From: Prescottella equi
GTDB taxonomy: Bacteria; Actinomycetota; Actinomycetes; Mycobacteriales; Mycobacteriaceae
Length of the DNA: 64,000 bases
Direction: 5' to 3'
Assembly (NCBI RefSeq): GCF_020171745.1
Contig: NZ_JAIVAH010000012.1
Coordinates: 62,001 to 126,000 of the forward strand
Shown: positions 22,788 through 32,099 of the stretch, piece by piece
Numbering within the stretch: position 1 is the first letter of the stretch
How the letters are laid out: each line of letters opens with the position of its first letter
Made by a program: the position numbers and the translations under genes
Notes under the pieces: model-generated
What the model was told of the DNA's origin: nothing
Databases searched by the model: none
The model's input: only the letters and a program-made list of their open reading frames with translations

Positions 22788-23058
22788 GGGGCGAAACTTA
22801 CTGCGCACGCGGCACGAGTACGTGCTCACCGAGAAGGGGCGTGACCTGTTGCCGGCGGTCCTCGCGCTGATGCAGTGGGGCGACAAGTATCTGCAGGGCG
22901 ACCGCGGTGGTCCGCTCGACCTCGCGGACGACACGTCGGGCGAACCCGTGCACGTCGAGGTGCGCAGCGAATCGGGACGTCAGGTGCCGCTGGAGGAGCT
23001 GCGGGTGATCCCGAACGTCACCGAGGAGCAGGCCCGCCGCGCCATGCGCCGGGCCTGA
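22774..23058 (+). pseudogene. 5'-truncated HxlR-family regulator fragment
   Basis: The readable part (from about 22798) encodes TRHEYVLTEKGRDLLPAVLALMQWGDKYL, the end of the HxlR/MarR-like winged helix, then a C-terminal tail with EPVHVEVRSESGRQVPLEELRVIP. Full HxlR regulators have about 60-70 more residues before this point, including the recognition helix; they are absent. Immediately upstream is repeat cluster A, so the truncation point coincides with the repeat. The only start (GTG 22774) lies inside the repeat and would add a short unrelated leader. A DNA-binding regulator cannot be made from this fragment. The open frame to a normal stop suggests recent loss. Confidence 0.75.
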
Positions 23059-23075
23059 CGCCCACCCCCCCCACT

Positions 23076-23138
23076 CGCGGTTTGCGCACTTATCGCGCTC
23101 CGAGGGCCTCGAATTCCGCGATAAGTGCGCAAAACGCG
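23076..23138. repeat. Palindromic repeat cluster B (two 22-bp units, inverted)
   Basis: Units lie at 23076-23097 (reverse, one base change) and 23117-23138 (forward) around a 19-nt loop containing CGAGGGCCTCG. Spacing is 41 bp, the same as cluster A, and the overall length is also 63 bp. It sits between the HxlR fragment and the convergent holin-like gene. A purine-only-like tract follows at 23136-23201. Confidence 0.95.
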
Positions 23139-23202
23139 GGGGAAGGGAGGGCGCGGGGGAAGGGGAGAAGAGGGGGAGAAGGGAGAGGGAGAGGCGAGAG
23201 GG

Positions 23203-23604
23203 TCAGGCGCCGGAGTTCTTCTTCTCCTTGCGGTCCGCGATCTCGTCCTTGAGGAGGAACATCGGCAGCAGCACCGTCGCGAGGGCGGTCACGAGCCACA
23301 CGACGAGCGACGCGAGAATCCAGGTCTGCCACCCGGTGATCGACAGCCCGGTGATGAGCGACGCGACGACGAGCGCGACGAACGTCGACACCAGGCCGAT
23401 GCCGCCGAGGAAGGCGGGGGCGTTGCGGGCCGCGACCTTCATGATGAACGGCGACAGCAGGCTCTGCGCGATCGCGAACACGATGGCCGCGGTGACGAAC
23501 CCGGTGGCGGTGACGTGCACGTCCGGCAGCAACCACACGGCGGCCAGGATCCCGATCGCGGCAGACCCGAGGAAGATTGCCGTCCGGATGAGGAAACGAA
23601 TCAT
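23203..23604 (-). CDS. Phage-holin-superfamily IV-like membrane protein
   Basis: A 133-residue protein with four hydrophobic helices: IRFLIRTAIFLGSAAIGILAAVWLLP, GFVTAAIVFAIAQSLL, FLGGIGLVSTFVALVVASLITG and WILASLVVWLVTALATVLLP, then a charged tail (KDEIADRKEKKN). This matches the small chromosomal holin-like family (DUF360-type) widespread in actinobacteria. It is not evidence of a prophage: no lysin or phage gene is nearby. ATG 23604. Function unknown. Confidence 0.8.
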   Translation of the reverse strand: MIRFLIRTAIFLGSAAIGILAAVWLLPDVHVTATGFVTAAIVFAIAQSLLSPFIMKVAARNAPAFLGGIGLVSTFVALVVASLITGLSITGWQTWILASLVVWLVTALATVLLPMFLLKDEIADRKEKKNSGA

Positions 23605-23876
23605 GTTCGGGGCCTTTCGTGTCGACCGCGGGGCGCGATCTCGGGGAGTCGGATCGTCGACCTCGGCGGAGTCTAACCAGCGAGGCGCCCGCGGACGTGC
23701 AGGCGCGATTCCGGCCGTGTTGCGGGGTCGCGGTAACGGGTGGGCGGTACGCCGACGACACCACGTGGGGAGTCTCGGTGAGCGGGTGCTGGGTTCGTCC
23801 GAACCGGCGAAATTGCTTAGGCTGGGTATCGAGGCTGCGAGGTTCTGGGGTGGGACCGCGATCGGGAGGGCTGGCC

Positions 23877-25139
23877 GTGCTGAGGAACATTCTTGTCCGC
23901 GGACGCGAGATGCCGCGTCGGACAGGGTTTTTGGTGATCCTTGCGCTGTGGGCTGTCGCATCCGTGGTGCTGCTCTTCACGACTGTGCGGCCGTGGATGC
24001 CGACGATCGGGCTGTTCGCGGGCGGGGCGGACCTCGATGTGTACCGAGATGGCGCTCGCCACGTCATGGCGGATCTTCCGCTCTACACCGAGCCGGTGAT
24101 CCACGGTCTGCTCTACACGTACACGCCGTTCTCGACGTTGACCTTCATCCCGTTCGGACTGCTGCCCGGCGGCGTCGACAAGTATCTGTGGATGGCGGTC
24201 AACGTCGCGCTGCTGATCGCGATCGTCGCACTGTGCTGGCGGATCCTCGGTTACCGCATCACGCCGTACGTGGTCGGGGTGTCGGCGCTGGTGGCCGCGT
24301 CGTGCACGTTCCTCGAGCCGGTCCGGACCACACTGTTCTACGGACAGATCAATCTGGTGCTGATGGCGCTGGTGCTGTGGGACGCCTCGCGCGGTGACGC
24401 GAGCCGGCTCAAGGGCATCGGCGTCGGCATCGCGGCGGGTATCAAGCTCACGCCCGCCTACTTCGTCCTCTACTACCTGGTGCTGCGGAAGTGGCGCGCG
24501 GCCGCCGTCGCGGTCGGCACCGGCGTCGCCACGATCGCCGTCAGTTGGCTGGTGCTGCCGGACGATTCGTGGCAGTACTGGACCGAGACGTTCTTCGAGT
24601 CCACTCGCATCGCGCTGGATTCGCACCCGTCGAACCAGTCGATCCGCGGAGTGATCGCGCACCTCGGCGGCGATCCCGCGCCGACGGCGCTGTGGCTGAT
24701 GCTCGCGCTGTGCGCGGTCGCGGTGAGCATGTGGATCGTCGTGCGCCTGCACCGGCGCGGGGAGAAACTGCTCGCCATCACGGTCGCCGGGCTCACCGCC
24801 GCCGCGGTCTCGCCCTTCTCGTGGAGCCACCACTGGGTGTGGTTCGTCCCGCTGCTCGTCTACATCGTGCACCGCGCGATGACCAACCGGTGGTGGTGGC
24901 TCGCCGCGGCCGTCGTCTACCTCGCGGCCGGGGCGTGGCCCTACCGCTGGGACGAGGAGGTCGTCGTCGTGGGGCTGTTCCTGTTCCCGCCGTGGTGGAC
25001 GATCGCGGACGTCCTCATGAACATCTATCTGCTCGTCTACGTCGCCGTTCTCGCCGGGGCGGCGGTGATCGCCTTCCGCGGCGCACCCGGGCCGGCGATC
25101 GAGGAGTCGACACCCGTGCGCGAGCCCGAACCGGTGTGA
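23877..25139 (+). CDS. GT87-family membrane glycosyltransferase (probable mannosyltransferase)
   Basis: A 420-residue polytopic enzyme of the GT-C, DUF2029/GT87 type, related to mycobacterial alpha-1,2-mannosyltransferases of PIM and lipoarabinomannan synthesis. It has about ten helices. Asp residues in the first extracytoplasmic loop (GGADLDVYRDGARHV, near residue 52) are where these polyprenyl-phosphomannose enzymes carry the catalytic acid. PLYTEPVIHGLLYTYTPFSTLTFIPFG and SFSWSHHWVWFVPLLVY are further family segments. GTG 23877 has a GGGAGGG site 6 nt upstream; ATG 23910 is an alternative. The exact acceptor (PIM, LM or another glycan) cannot be told. Confidence 0.85.
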   Translation: MLRNILVRGREMPRRTGFLVILALWAVASVVLLFTTVRPWMPTIGLFAGGADLDVYRDGARHVMADLPLYTEPVIHGLLYTYTPFSTLTFIPFGLLPGGVDKYLWMAVNVALLIAIVALCWRILGYRITPYVVGVSALVAASCTFLEPVRTTLFYGQINLVLMALVLWDASRGDASRLKGIGVGIAAGIKLTPAYFVLYYLVLRKWRAAAVAVGTGVATIAVSWLVLPDDSWQYWTETFFESTRIALDSHPSNQSIRGVIAHLGGDPAPTALWLMLALCAVAVSMWIVVRLHRRGEKLLAITVAGLTAAAVSPFSWSHHWVWFVPLLVYIVHRAMTNRWWWLAAAVVYLAAGAWPYRWDEEVVVVGLFLFPPWWTIADVLMNIYLLVYVAVLAGAAVIAFRGAPGPAIEESTPVREPEPV

Positions 25140-25154
25140 TGCCACCATCGGGGC

Positions 25155-25586
25155 ATGCGCATTCGACATCTGATCGCCGCCGTCCCCGTCGCCCTGCTGG
25201 TTCTCACCGGTTGCAGTGACGGTGGCGACTCCGACTCGAAGGACACGAAGGACGCGGGCAAGACGACCATCACCGCCGAGGCCGGCGCCGACGCGCAGGA
25301 CACCGCGGTCTCGGTGATGTGCGCGCAGGTGGTCGCCTACCTCGACGCCACCGCGCAGCAGGCCGAAATGGCCGGTCAGCCGTTCGACCGGGAGGCGAAG
25401 GGCGCGGAGTTCCTCGACACGCTGAAGGCGAACGGCGGAACCGTCGTGGCGGCGTACAACGAGCAGGCCGCGGCGGCCGGTGAGCCGACGCTCGACCCGG
25501 CGACCGCGACGTGGGAGGACGTGCCGGCCGAGGCCCGTGAGCTCATCGAGCAGTCGGTGGAGTCCGGTATCGCCGGGAGCTGCTGA
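25155..25586 (+). CDS. Small lipoprotein of unknown function
   Basis: A 143-residue secreted protein with a lipoprotein signal: MRIRHLIAAVPVALLVLTGC gives lipobox LTGC with Cys20. A Ser/Asp/Lys-rich linker follows (residues 21-40), then a helical domain with one internal Cys (SVMCAQVVAYLDAT) and a C-terminal Cys, which could form a disulfide. It starts 15 bp after the GT87 gene and may be co-transcribed. I do not recognise the family. Confidence 0.8.
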   Translation: MRIRHLIAAVPVALLVLTGCSDGGDSDSKDTKDAGKTTITAEAGADAQDTAVSVMCAQVVAYLDATAQQAEMAGQPFDREAKGAEFLDTLKANGGTVVAAYNEQAAAAGEPTLDPATATWEDVPAEARELIEQSVESGIAGSC

Positions 25587-25592
25587 CGGCTC

Positions 25593-26285
25593 TCAGCCGC
25601 GCAGGGCGTCGGACAGCGCCCGCGCGGCGGCCTCCGGGTCGTCGGCCGCGGTGATGGCGCGGACCACGACGATGCGGGTGGCCCCGGCCTCGAGGATCTG
25701 CGGCAGCCGCTCCTGGTCGACGCCACCGATCGCGAACCACGGGCGGGACGGCTGCGCCTCGGCCGTGCTGCGGACCAGTTCGATGCCCGACGCGGCCCGG
25801 CCCGGCTTGGTGGGGGTGGCCCACACCGGACCGGTGCAGAAGTAGTCGACGTCCTCTTCGATCGCGGCGAGGCTGGCCTGCGCGCGGTTGTTCGTGGAGC
25901 GGCCGATCACGACGTCGGGTCCGACGATCTGCCGCGCGTAGTGCACGGGCAGGTCGTTCTGGCCCAGGTGCAGGACGTCGGCGCCCGCGGCGAGCGCGAG
26001 GTCGGCGCGGTCGTTGACGGCGAGCAGCGCACCGTGCCGGCGGGCCGCGGCGCCGATCACAGCCAGCGCCGCAAGCTCCTCCTTGACCTCCATCGGCCCG
26101 AGCGCGCGCTCGCCGGCCGAGCCCTTGTCGCGGAGCTGGACGATGTCGACACCCCCGGCGAGGGCGGCGTCGACGAACTGGGCCAGATCGCCCTTGTCGC
26201 GGCGGGCGTCGGTGCACAGGTACAGGCGCGCGTCGGCGAGGCGTTCGCGCGGGGTGAGGTGCTTGACGGACTGGGAAGCATGCAC
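25593..26285 (-). CDS. thiE: Thiamine-phosphate synthase
   Basis: A 230-residue TIM-barrel enzyme joining HMP-pyrophosphate and the thiazole phosphate to thiamine phosphate. Family motifs: [71 protein letters not shown] and [13 protein letters not shown]. The GTG start at 26285 sits directly after GAGG with no proper spacing, so translation may be leaderless. It is divergent from the riboswitch-controlled thiO-thiS-thiG; the riboswitch is on the other strand, so thiE is not directly under it. Confidence 0.95.
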   Translation of the reverse strand: MHASQSVKHLTPRERLADARLYLCTDARRDKGDLAQFVDAALAGGVDIVQLRDKGSAGERALGPMEVKEELAALAVIGAAARRHGALLAVNDRADLALAAGADVLHLGQNDLPVHYARQIVGPDVVIGRSTNNRAQASLAAIEEDVDYFCTGPVWATPTKPGRAASGIELVRSTAEAQPSRPWFAIGGVDQERLPQILEAGATRIVVVRAITAADDPEAAARALSDALRG

Positions 26286-26321
26286 ACCTCGAACGGTAGT
26301 CTCTAATGCGGACGAATCAAC

Positions 26322-26410
26322 ACGGGAGTCCCGAGGGATACGGGGCTGAGAGGGGGCCTGCCGGCCCCGACCGTCATACCTGACCCGGATCATGCCGGCG
26401 CAGGGAGTGA
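26322..26410 (+). promoter_or_regulatory. TPP riboswitch (THI element)
   Basis: The leader of thiO carries the conserved thiamine-pyrophosphate aptamer parts: GGGGCTGAGA at 26342-26351 (pyrimidine sensor helix) and ACCTGACCCGGAT then CATGCCGGCGCAGGGAG to 26406 (pyrophosphate sensor helix). A GC-rich optional stem (GGGGCCTGCCGGCCCC) lies between. The element ends 12 nt before the GTG of thiO and overlaps its ribosome-site region, so TPP probably blocks translation initiation of thiO-thiS-thiG. Confidence 0.95.
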
Positions 26411-26421
26411 GGTGGAGAGAA

Positions 26422-27489
26422 GTGACCCGATCGGTTTCCGTCGTCGGAGGCGGTGTCATCGGCCTGTCCGTCGCGTGGCGTGCCGCGCAGAGCGGCTGGG
26501 CGGTGCGGCTGTACGACCCGGCGCCCGGCAGCGGTGCGTCGTGGGTGGCCGGCGGCATGCTGGCCCCGCTGTCCGAGGGCTGGCCCGGTGAGGAGAAGGC
26601 GCTCGCGCTGGGCGCGGCGTCGTTGCAGCGGTGGCCGGGCTTCGGCGCCGAACTCGAGCGCATCGCGGACCTGGAGCTGTTCACCTCCGACGACTCGCTG
26701 ACCGTCGCGCTCGACGCCGCCGACGCCGCCGACCTGCACACGATCGCGGACTGGGTGGCCGAGCAGGGCCACGAGCTGCGCATCCTGAACCGGGCGCAGA
26801 TCCGCGAGCTCGAGCCGTCGCTGGGCCGCGGCATCCGGCTGGCGTTGCAGGCGCCCACCGAACTGGCCGTCGACAACCGGCTGCTGGTGCAGGCATTGCG
26901 GACCGCGGCGGTGGCGGCCGGCGTCGAGCTGATCGAACGCGCCGTGACCGACCTCGGCGAGCTCACCACCGATCAGGTGGTGCTGGCGGCCGGATCGAAC
27001 TCGGCGCAGCTGTGGCCGGACCTGCCGGTGCGCCCGGTGAAGGGCGAGATCCTGCGGCTGCGGGCCCGGCCGGGTGTGACGCCGGCGCCGCTGCGCACCA
27101 TCCGTGGCAGCGTGCACGGGCGGCCGTCGTACCTGGTGCCGCGCGCCGACGGCATCGTCGTGGGCGCCACGCAGTACGAGTCCGGACACGACACCCAGGT
27201 CACCGTCGCCGGGGTGCGCGACCTCATCGCCGACGCCGAGGCTCTGATGCCCGCGATCGGCGAGTACGAGCTGTACGAGGCGAAAGCCGGTCTGCGCCCG
27301 ATGAGTCCGGACAACCTGCCGATCATCGGACGCGTCTCGGACCGCGTGGTGCTGGCGACCGGGCACGGCCGCAACGGCATCCTGATGACCCCGGTCACCG
27401 CGGACGCGACGGTCGCGATCCTGGACGGCAACCCCCTGGCGGAGGCGGAAAGTGCCACCGCCGAACGATTTTCACCCGCGAAGGCATGA
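26422..27489 (+). CDS. thiO: Glycine oxidase for thiazole synthesis
   Basis: A 355-residue FAD-dependent amine oxidase (DAO family). It oxidises glycine to dehydroglycine for thiazole formation. The N-terminal FAD motif is [21 protein letters not shown], followed by [19 protein letters not shown]; near the end [16 protein letters not shown] and [12 protein letters not shown] are typical of ThiO. GTG 26422 follows a GGAG site within the riboswitch expression platform. First gene of thiO-thiS-thiG. Confidence 0.95.
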   Translation: MTRSVSVVGGGVIGLSVAWRAAQSGWAVRLYDPAPGSGASWVAGGMLAPLSEGWPGEEKALALGAASLQRWPGFGAELERIADLELFTSDDSLTVALDAADAADLHTIADWVAEQGHELRILNRAQIRELEPSLGRGIRLALQAPTELAVDNRLLVQALRTAAVAAGVELIERAVTDLGELTTDQVVLAAGSNSAQLWPDLPVRPVKGEILRLRARPGVTPAPLRTIRGSVHGRPSYLVPRADGIVVGATQYESGHDTQVTVAGVRDLIADAEALMPAIGEYELYEAKAGLRPMSPDNLPIIGRVSDRVVLATGHGRNGILMTPVTADATVAILDGNPLAEAESATAERFSPAKA

Positions 27490-27500
27490 GTGAGGTTTGG

Positions 27501-28461
<961 letters not shown>

Positions 28462-28571
28462 GTGCGGCACGCCGCGGGTCACGGGTTGATCGAAATCCCA
28501 GGCCCGGCGCGGATTCAGGCTAGGCTCGAGAACAACTTGCTCCGTTGGTTCGAGTGCCTGGAGGGCATGCC

Positions 28572-29111
28572 ATGACGACGTTGAGTACCGACCTTCTGGA
28601 TCTGCTCCGCTCGGACGTCGTGGCGTGGAACGCCCGACGCGACCAACTGCCCGATGCGCCCGACCTCCACGGCCTCGATCTGTCGGGTGCGGACCTCGCT
28701 GGGGCCAATCTCACAGGTGCCAACATGGAGGGCACGGATCTCTCCGGGGCGGACCTGACGTTCGCGGAGCTCGGCGGCGCGAACCTCACGGGTGCGAACC
28801 TCTCCGGCGCCGTCGCCGCGGACGCCGACTTCAGCAAGGCGTACCTCACCAACGCCAAGCTCAACGGGGCGGTGCTCACGCTGTCGTTCCTGACGTCGAC
28901 GTACCTGGCGCATGCCAACCTGACCGGCGCGGATCTGTCCGGCGCGTACATGACCGGCGCGCATCTCGAGGACGCCGATCTCACCGGGGCGCGGCTCACG
29001 GGCGCGTACCTCGCGCACGCCGATCTGACCGGGGCGCGGCTGTCCACCGCCGACGTCAGCGGCGCGGATATGACCGACGTGACGATGCCGGACGGCGCCG
29101 TCAGGGACTGA
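28572..29111 (+). CDS. Pentapeptide-repeat protein
   Basis: A 179-residue protein. After a 35-residue leader, almost the whole sequence is A-(D/N)-L-x-x pentapeptides (DLSGADLAGANLTGANMEG onward), about 25 units, predicted to form a right-handed quadrilateral beta-helix. The family includes the DNA-mimic gyrase protector MfpA, but the leader and the lack of its other features give no reason to call it that. ATG 28572 has a GGAGGG site 6 nt upstream. It stands alone between thiG and an ABC transporter. Role unknown. Confidence 0.88.
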   Translation: MTTLSTDLLDLLRSDVVAWNARRDQLPDAPDLHGLDLSGADLAGANLTGANMEGTDLSGADLTFAELGGANLTGANLSGAVAADADFSKAYLTNAKLNGAVLTLSFLTSTYLAHANLTGADLSGAYMTGAHLEDADLTGARLTGAYLAHADLTGARLSTADVSGADMTDVTMPDGAVRD

Positions 29112-29221
29112 CTCCGGGTGATCCCCCACACGCCTCGGGGTGCGTGTCATCCCTGGGTATGACACGCGAGTAGACCCGAGACCGATGCGCAGGTAGGGAC
29201 GTTTCGGGCAGAGTGGTGCCC

Positions 29222-30187
29222 ATGATTGAAGTGAGGGGACTGACGAAGACCTACGGGTCGACGAGAGCGGTGGACGATCTCACGTTCTCCGTGAAGCCGG
29301 GAATCGTCACCGGCTTCCTCGGCCCGAACGGTGCCGGCAAGTCGACGACCATGCGAATGATCCTCGGCCTCGACGCACCGACGTCGGGAACCGCACTGGT
29401 CGAGGGTGTGCCGTACCACCAGCTCAAGCAGCCGCTGCGCACGGTCGGCGCGCTGCTCGACGCCAAGTGGGTGCACCCCAACCGCTCCGCGAAGGCGCAC
29501 CTGCAGTGGATGGCCGCGGCCAACTCGCTGCCGATGTCGCGCGTCGACGAGGTGCTGCGCCTGGTGGGCCTGTCCGAGGTTGCCGGCAAGAAGGCCGGTG
29601 GCTTCTCGCTCGGCATGTCGCAGCGACTCGGTCTGGCCGGCGCGCTGCTCGGTGACCCGAAGGTGCTGCTGTTCGACGAGCCGGTCAACGGCCTCGACCC
29701 CGAGGGCATCGTCTGGATCCGCAAGTTCATGCAGAGCCTGGCCGCCGAAGGCCGCACGGTCCTCGTGTCGAGCCACCTGCTGTCGGAGATGGCGCAGACC
29801 GCCGAGCACCTCGTCGTGATCGGCCGCGGTCGCCTCATCGCCGACACCAGCGTCAAGGACTTCGTCGACCGCGCCTCGGGTGCGTCGGTGCGGGTGCGCA
29901 GCCCGCAGCTCGACGCGCTGCGCGGCGTGCTCACCGCGCAGGGTTTCGCGGTCCAGGAGGACCCGGGCACCGATCATCAGCCGGCGCTGCTGGTCGCGGG
30001 CGTCCGCACCGACGACGTCGGCGCCCTCGCCGGTGCCAACGGCATCGTGCTGCACGAGCTGGCGTCGAAGCAGGGCTCGCTCGAGGAAGCGTTCATGAAG
30101 CTCACCGGCCACGACGTGCAGTACCAGGCGCAGATCGGCGGACAGCCGGCCGACGCCGCGCAGAACATGGGAGGTGCGCTCCGATGA
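29222..30187 (+). CDS. ABC transporter ATP-binding protein (DrrA/BcrA type)
   Basis: A 321-residue ATPase: Walker A GPNGAGKST at 34-42, signature SLGMSQR, Walker B VLLFDEPVNGLD and H-loop VLVSSHLL. It is an exporter-type nucleotide-binding subunit with a roughly 90-residue C-terminal extension, as in drug-resistance ABC-2 systems. ATG 29222 is taken over GTG 29213. The stop overlaps the permease ATG by 4 nt, so the two make one exporter. Substrate unknown. Confidence 0.94.
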   Translation: MIEVRGLTKTYGSTRAVDDLTFSVKPGIVTGFLGPNGAGKSTTMRMILGLDAPTSGTALVEGVPYHQLKQPLRTVGALLDAKWVHPNRSAKAHLQWMAAANSLPMSRVDEVLRLVGLSEVAGKKAGGFSLGMSQRLGLAGALLGDPKVLLFDEPVNGLDPEGIVWIRKFMQSLAAEGRTVLVSSHLLSEMAQTAEHLVVIGRGRLIADTSVKDFVDRASGASVRVRSPQLDALRGVLTAQGFAVQEDPGTDHQPALLVAGVRTDDVGALAGANGIVLHELASKQGSLEEAFMKLTGHDVQYQAQIGGQPADAAQNMGGALR

Positions 30188-30933
30188 GCGTGTTGAATGC
30201 CGAGCGCATCAAGCTCACGTCCACCAAGTCGCCGATGTGGTGCAGTCTCATCGCTGTCGTGGTCAGCGTCGGGTTCGCTGCCATCATCGGTGCCGCGTAC
30301 AAGGCCGCCGAGTCGTCGGGTGACAACTCGTTCGGCGAGTTCTCGATGTCCCTGACCCAGGCGGGCGCCGCCCAGTTCGGCGCGATGCTGGTCATGATCA
30401 TGTCGGCGCTCGCGGTCACCACCGAGTACCGGTTCGGCGTCATCCGCACCACGTTCCAGGCCATCCCCAATCGCACGCAGGTGATCGGTGGCAAGGCGCT
30501 GCTGCTCGCGGTGGTCGCGGCCGTCCTCGGCCTCGTAATCGCACTCGCGTCCTTCCTCGTGGCACAGGCGATGTCGGGGGTGTCGTTGTCGATCAGTGGT
30601 GACAACGCGCGCATCCTGTTCGGCATCCCGATCTACTTCGCGCTTCTGGCCGTGCTCGCGGTCGGTGTGGGTACGCTGATCCGTCAGTCGGCGGGTGCTA
30701 TCTCGCTGCTGCTGCTGTGGCCGCTGGTGATCGAGAGCCTCGCGACGATGATCCCCAAGGTGGGCAAGTACATCGGCGAGTTCGGTCCGTTCAACAACGT
30801 GACGTACTTCCTCGGCAACAATGGCATGTACGACTTCCACTGGGGTCCGTGGGGCGCGCTGCTCTACTTCGCGGCGTTCGTCGCGATCGTGTTCGGCGCC
30901 AGCCTGTTCGTGGTGAACAAGCGCGACGCCTGA
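30184..30933 (+). CDS. ABC-2 type transporter permease
   Basis: A 249-residue membrane protein with six hydrophobic segments (for example WCSLIAVVVSVGFAAIIGAA, FGAMLVMIMSALAVTTEYRFG, LLLAVVAAVLGLVIALASFLVA, and a final LLYFAAFVAIVFGASLFVV). The EYRFGVIRTTFQAIPNR loop is typical of ABC-2 permeases. It is translationally coupled to the ATPase upstream and followed at once by a strong terminator. Confidence 0.92.
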   Translation: MSVLNAERIKLTSTKSPMWCSLIAVVVSVGFAAIIGAAYKAAESSGDNSFGEFSMSLTQAGAAQFGAMLVMIMSALAVTTEYRFGVIRTTFQAIPNRTQVIGGKALLLAVVAAVLGLVIALASFLVAQAMSGVSLSISGDNARILFGIPIYFALLAVLAVGVGTLIRQSAGAISLLLLWPLVIESLATMIPKVGKYIGEFGPFNNVTYFLGNNGMYDFHWGPWGALLYFAAFVAIVFGASLFVVNKRDA

Positions 30934-30943
30934 GTACCGCTCT

Positions 30944-30981
30944 CGAAGCGCCCGGTCGAAGTTTTTCGGCCGGGCGCTTCG
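30944..30981 (+). terminator. Hairpin after the ABC exporter operon
   Basis: Perfect 12-nt arms (CGAAGCGCCCGG and its complement) around a 14-nt loop, 10 bp after the permease stop. A T-run lies in the loop, not after the stem. It is placed as a terminator, separating the operon from the GlxA-type gene. Confidence 0.75.
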
Positions 30982-31016
30982 GCTATCTTCGGCCCTGACG
31001 ACAGAAGGGTGACGCG

Positions 31017-32009
31017 ATGCGGATCGGGGTGCTGGCGTACGAGGGCTGTCTGGCGGCGGAGATCTTCGTGTTCACCGATCTGCTACGGATCGCCAATCGC
31101 GTTGCGCGGGAGACGGGTGCGGCCACCGAGGATCCGTTCCGGGTGTCGGTGATCGCGGCGTCCGCCGAACCGGTCGCGGCAGCGGGCGGCTTTCCGATCG
31201 GTGCGAAGCGCTGGCACCACCGGTTCGATCGGGTGATCGTCCCCGGCTTCGAACTGGTGCCGTCCGAGGATGTCGCCGTGCGGTTGGACTCTCTTCGGCG
31301 GGAGACGACGTTCCTGCGGGCGGCGGAAGACCGGGGAAGCCGCGTCGCGTCGGTGTGCGTCGGCGCGTTCCTGCTGGGGGAGGCCGGTCTGCTCGACGGG
31401 CGGCGGGCGACTACGTCGTGGCTGTTCGCGTCCCGCCTGGCCCGGCGCTATCCGCGGACGACCGTGTGCCCCGAGGCGCTGATCGTCACCGACGGGACGA
31501 TCACGACGACGGCCGCCTTCAGTGCCGCGCTGGACCTTGCGACCGCACTGGTCCGGGAACACCTCGGCGACGACATCGCCCGCGCCACGGCGCGGATCAC
31601 GCTGGCGGCCGAGAACCGGACCAGCCAGGCGCCGTACGTCGTCGACGCCATGTTGCCGTCGGCGCGCGGTCCGTTCGCGGACGACGTGGCGGCATGGCTC
31701 GTGGAGCGACTCGCCGAACCCTACGACCTGGGCCGCCTCGCCGACGCGTTCCACGTGAGCACCCGGACGCTACTGCGACGGTTCCGAGCCGAGACGGGGG
31801 AGTCGCCGCTCGACTTCCTCCGCCGGGCCCGGGTGCGGGCGGCGCGGAACCTGCTCGAGACCACCGACCTGCCGCTGGCCCGGGTCATCGAACGCGTCGG
31901 GTACCGGGACGCCGGCACGTTCCGGCGCCTGTTCGTCGAGCAGGTGGGGATGAATCCGGCCGACTACCGCCGGAAGTTCCATGGCGACGCAAGCTCCGTG
32001 GCGATGTAG
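31017..32009 (+). CDS. GlxA-family transcriptional regulator (DJ-1/PfpI plus AraC HTH)
   Basis: A 330-residue regulator. Residues 1-190 are a DJ-1/PfpI-like domain with the nucleophile-elbow segment ASVCVGAFLLGEAGLLDGRRATTSW. Residues about 225-320 are an AraC-type double HTH: YDLGRLADAFHVSTRTLLRRFRAETGESPLDFLRRARVRAARNLLETTDLPLARVIERVGYRDAGTFRRLFVEQVG. These proteins usually activate catabolic or stress genes. The dienelactone hydrolase 90 bp downstream is a possible target. ATG 31017. Confidence 0.93.
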   Translation: MRIGVLAYEGCLAAEIFVFTDLLRIANRVARETGAATEDPFRVSVIAASAEPVAAAGGFPIGAKRWHHRFDRVIVPGFELVPSEDVAVRLDSLRRETTFLRAAEDRGSRVASVCVGAFLLGEAGLLDGRRATTSWLFASRLARRYPRTTVCPEALIVTDGTITTTAAFSAALDLATALVREHLGDDIARATARITLAAENRTSQAPYVVDAMLPSARGPFADDVAAWLVERLAEPYDLGRLADAFHVSTRTLLRRFRAETGESPLDFLRRARVRAARNLLETTDLPLARVIERVGYRDAGTFRRLFVEQVGMNPADYRRKFHGDASSVAM

Positions 32010-32099
32010 CCACCAATGGTGGCGATGTCGCCTCTCCCCGACGTGGCGGGGCCCGGACAGACTGACCGGACCACCATCGATCGGTCACGGAGGACACAA

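Noticed and set aside
23203-23604. Prophage remnant suggested by the holin-like protein
   Set aside because: This holin-like family is a common chromosomal membrane protein; no lysin, integrase or phage structural gene is near.
28572-29111. MfpA-type quinolone resistance protein
   Set aside because: Only the pentapeptide pattern is shared; leader and context do not support that role.
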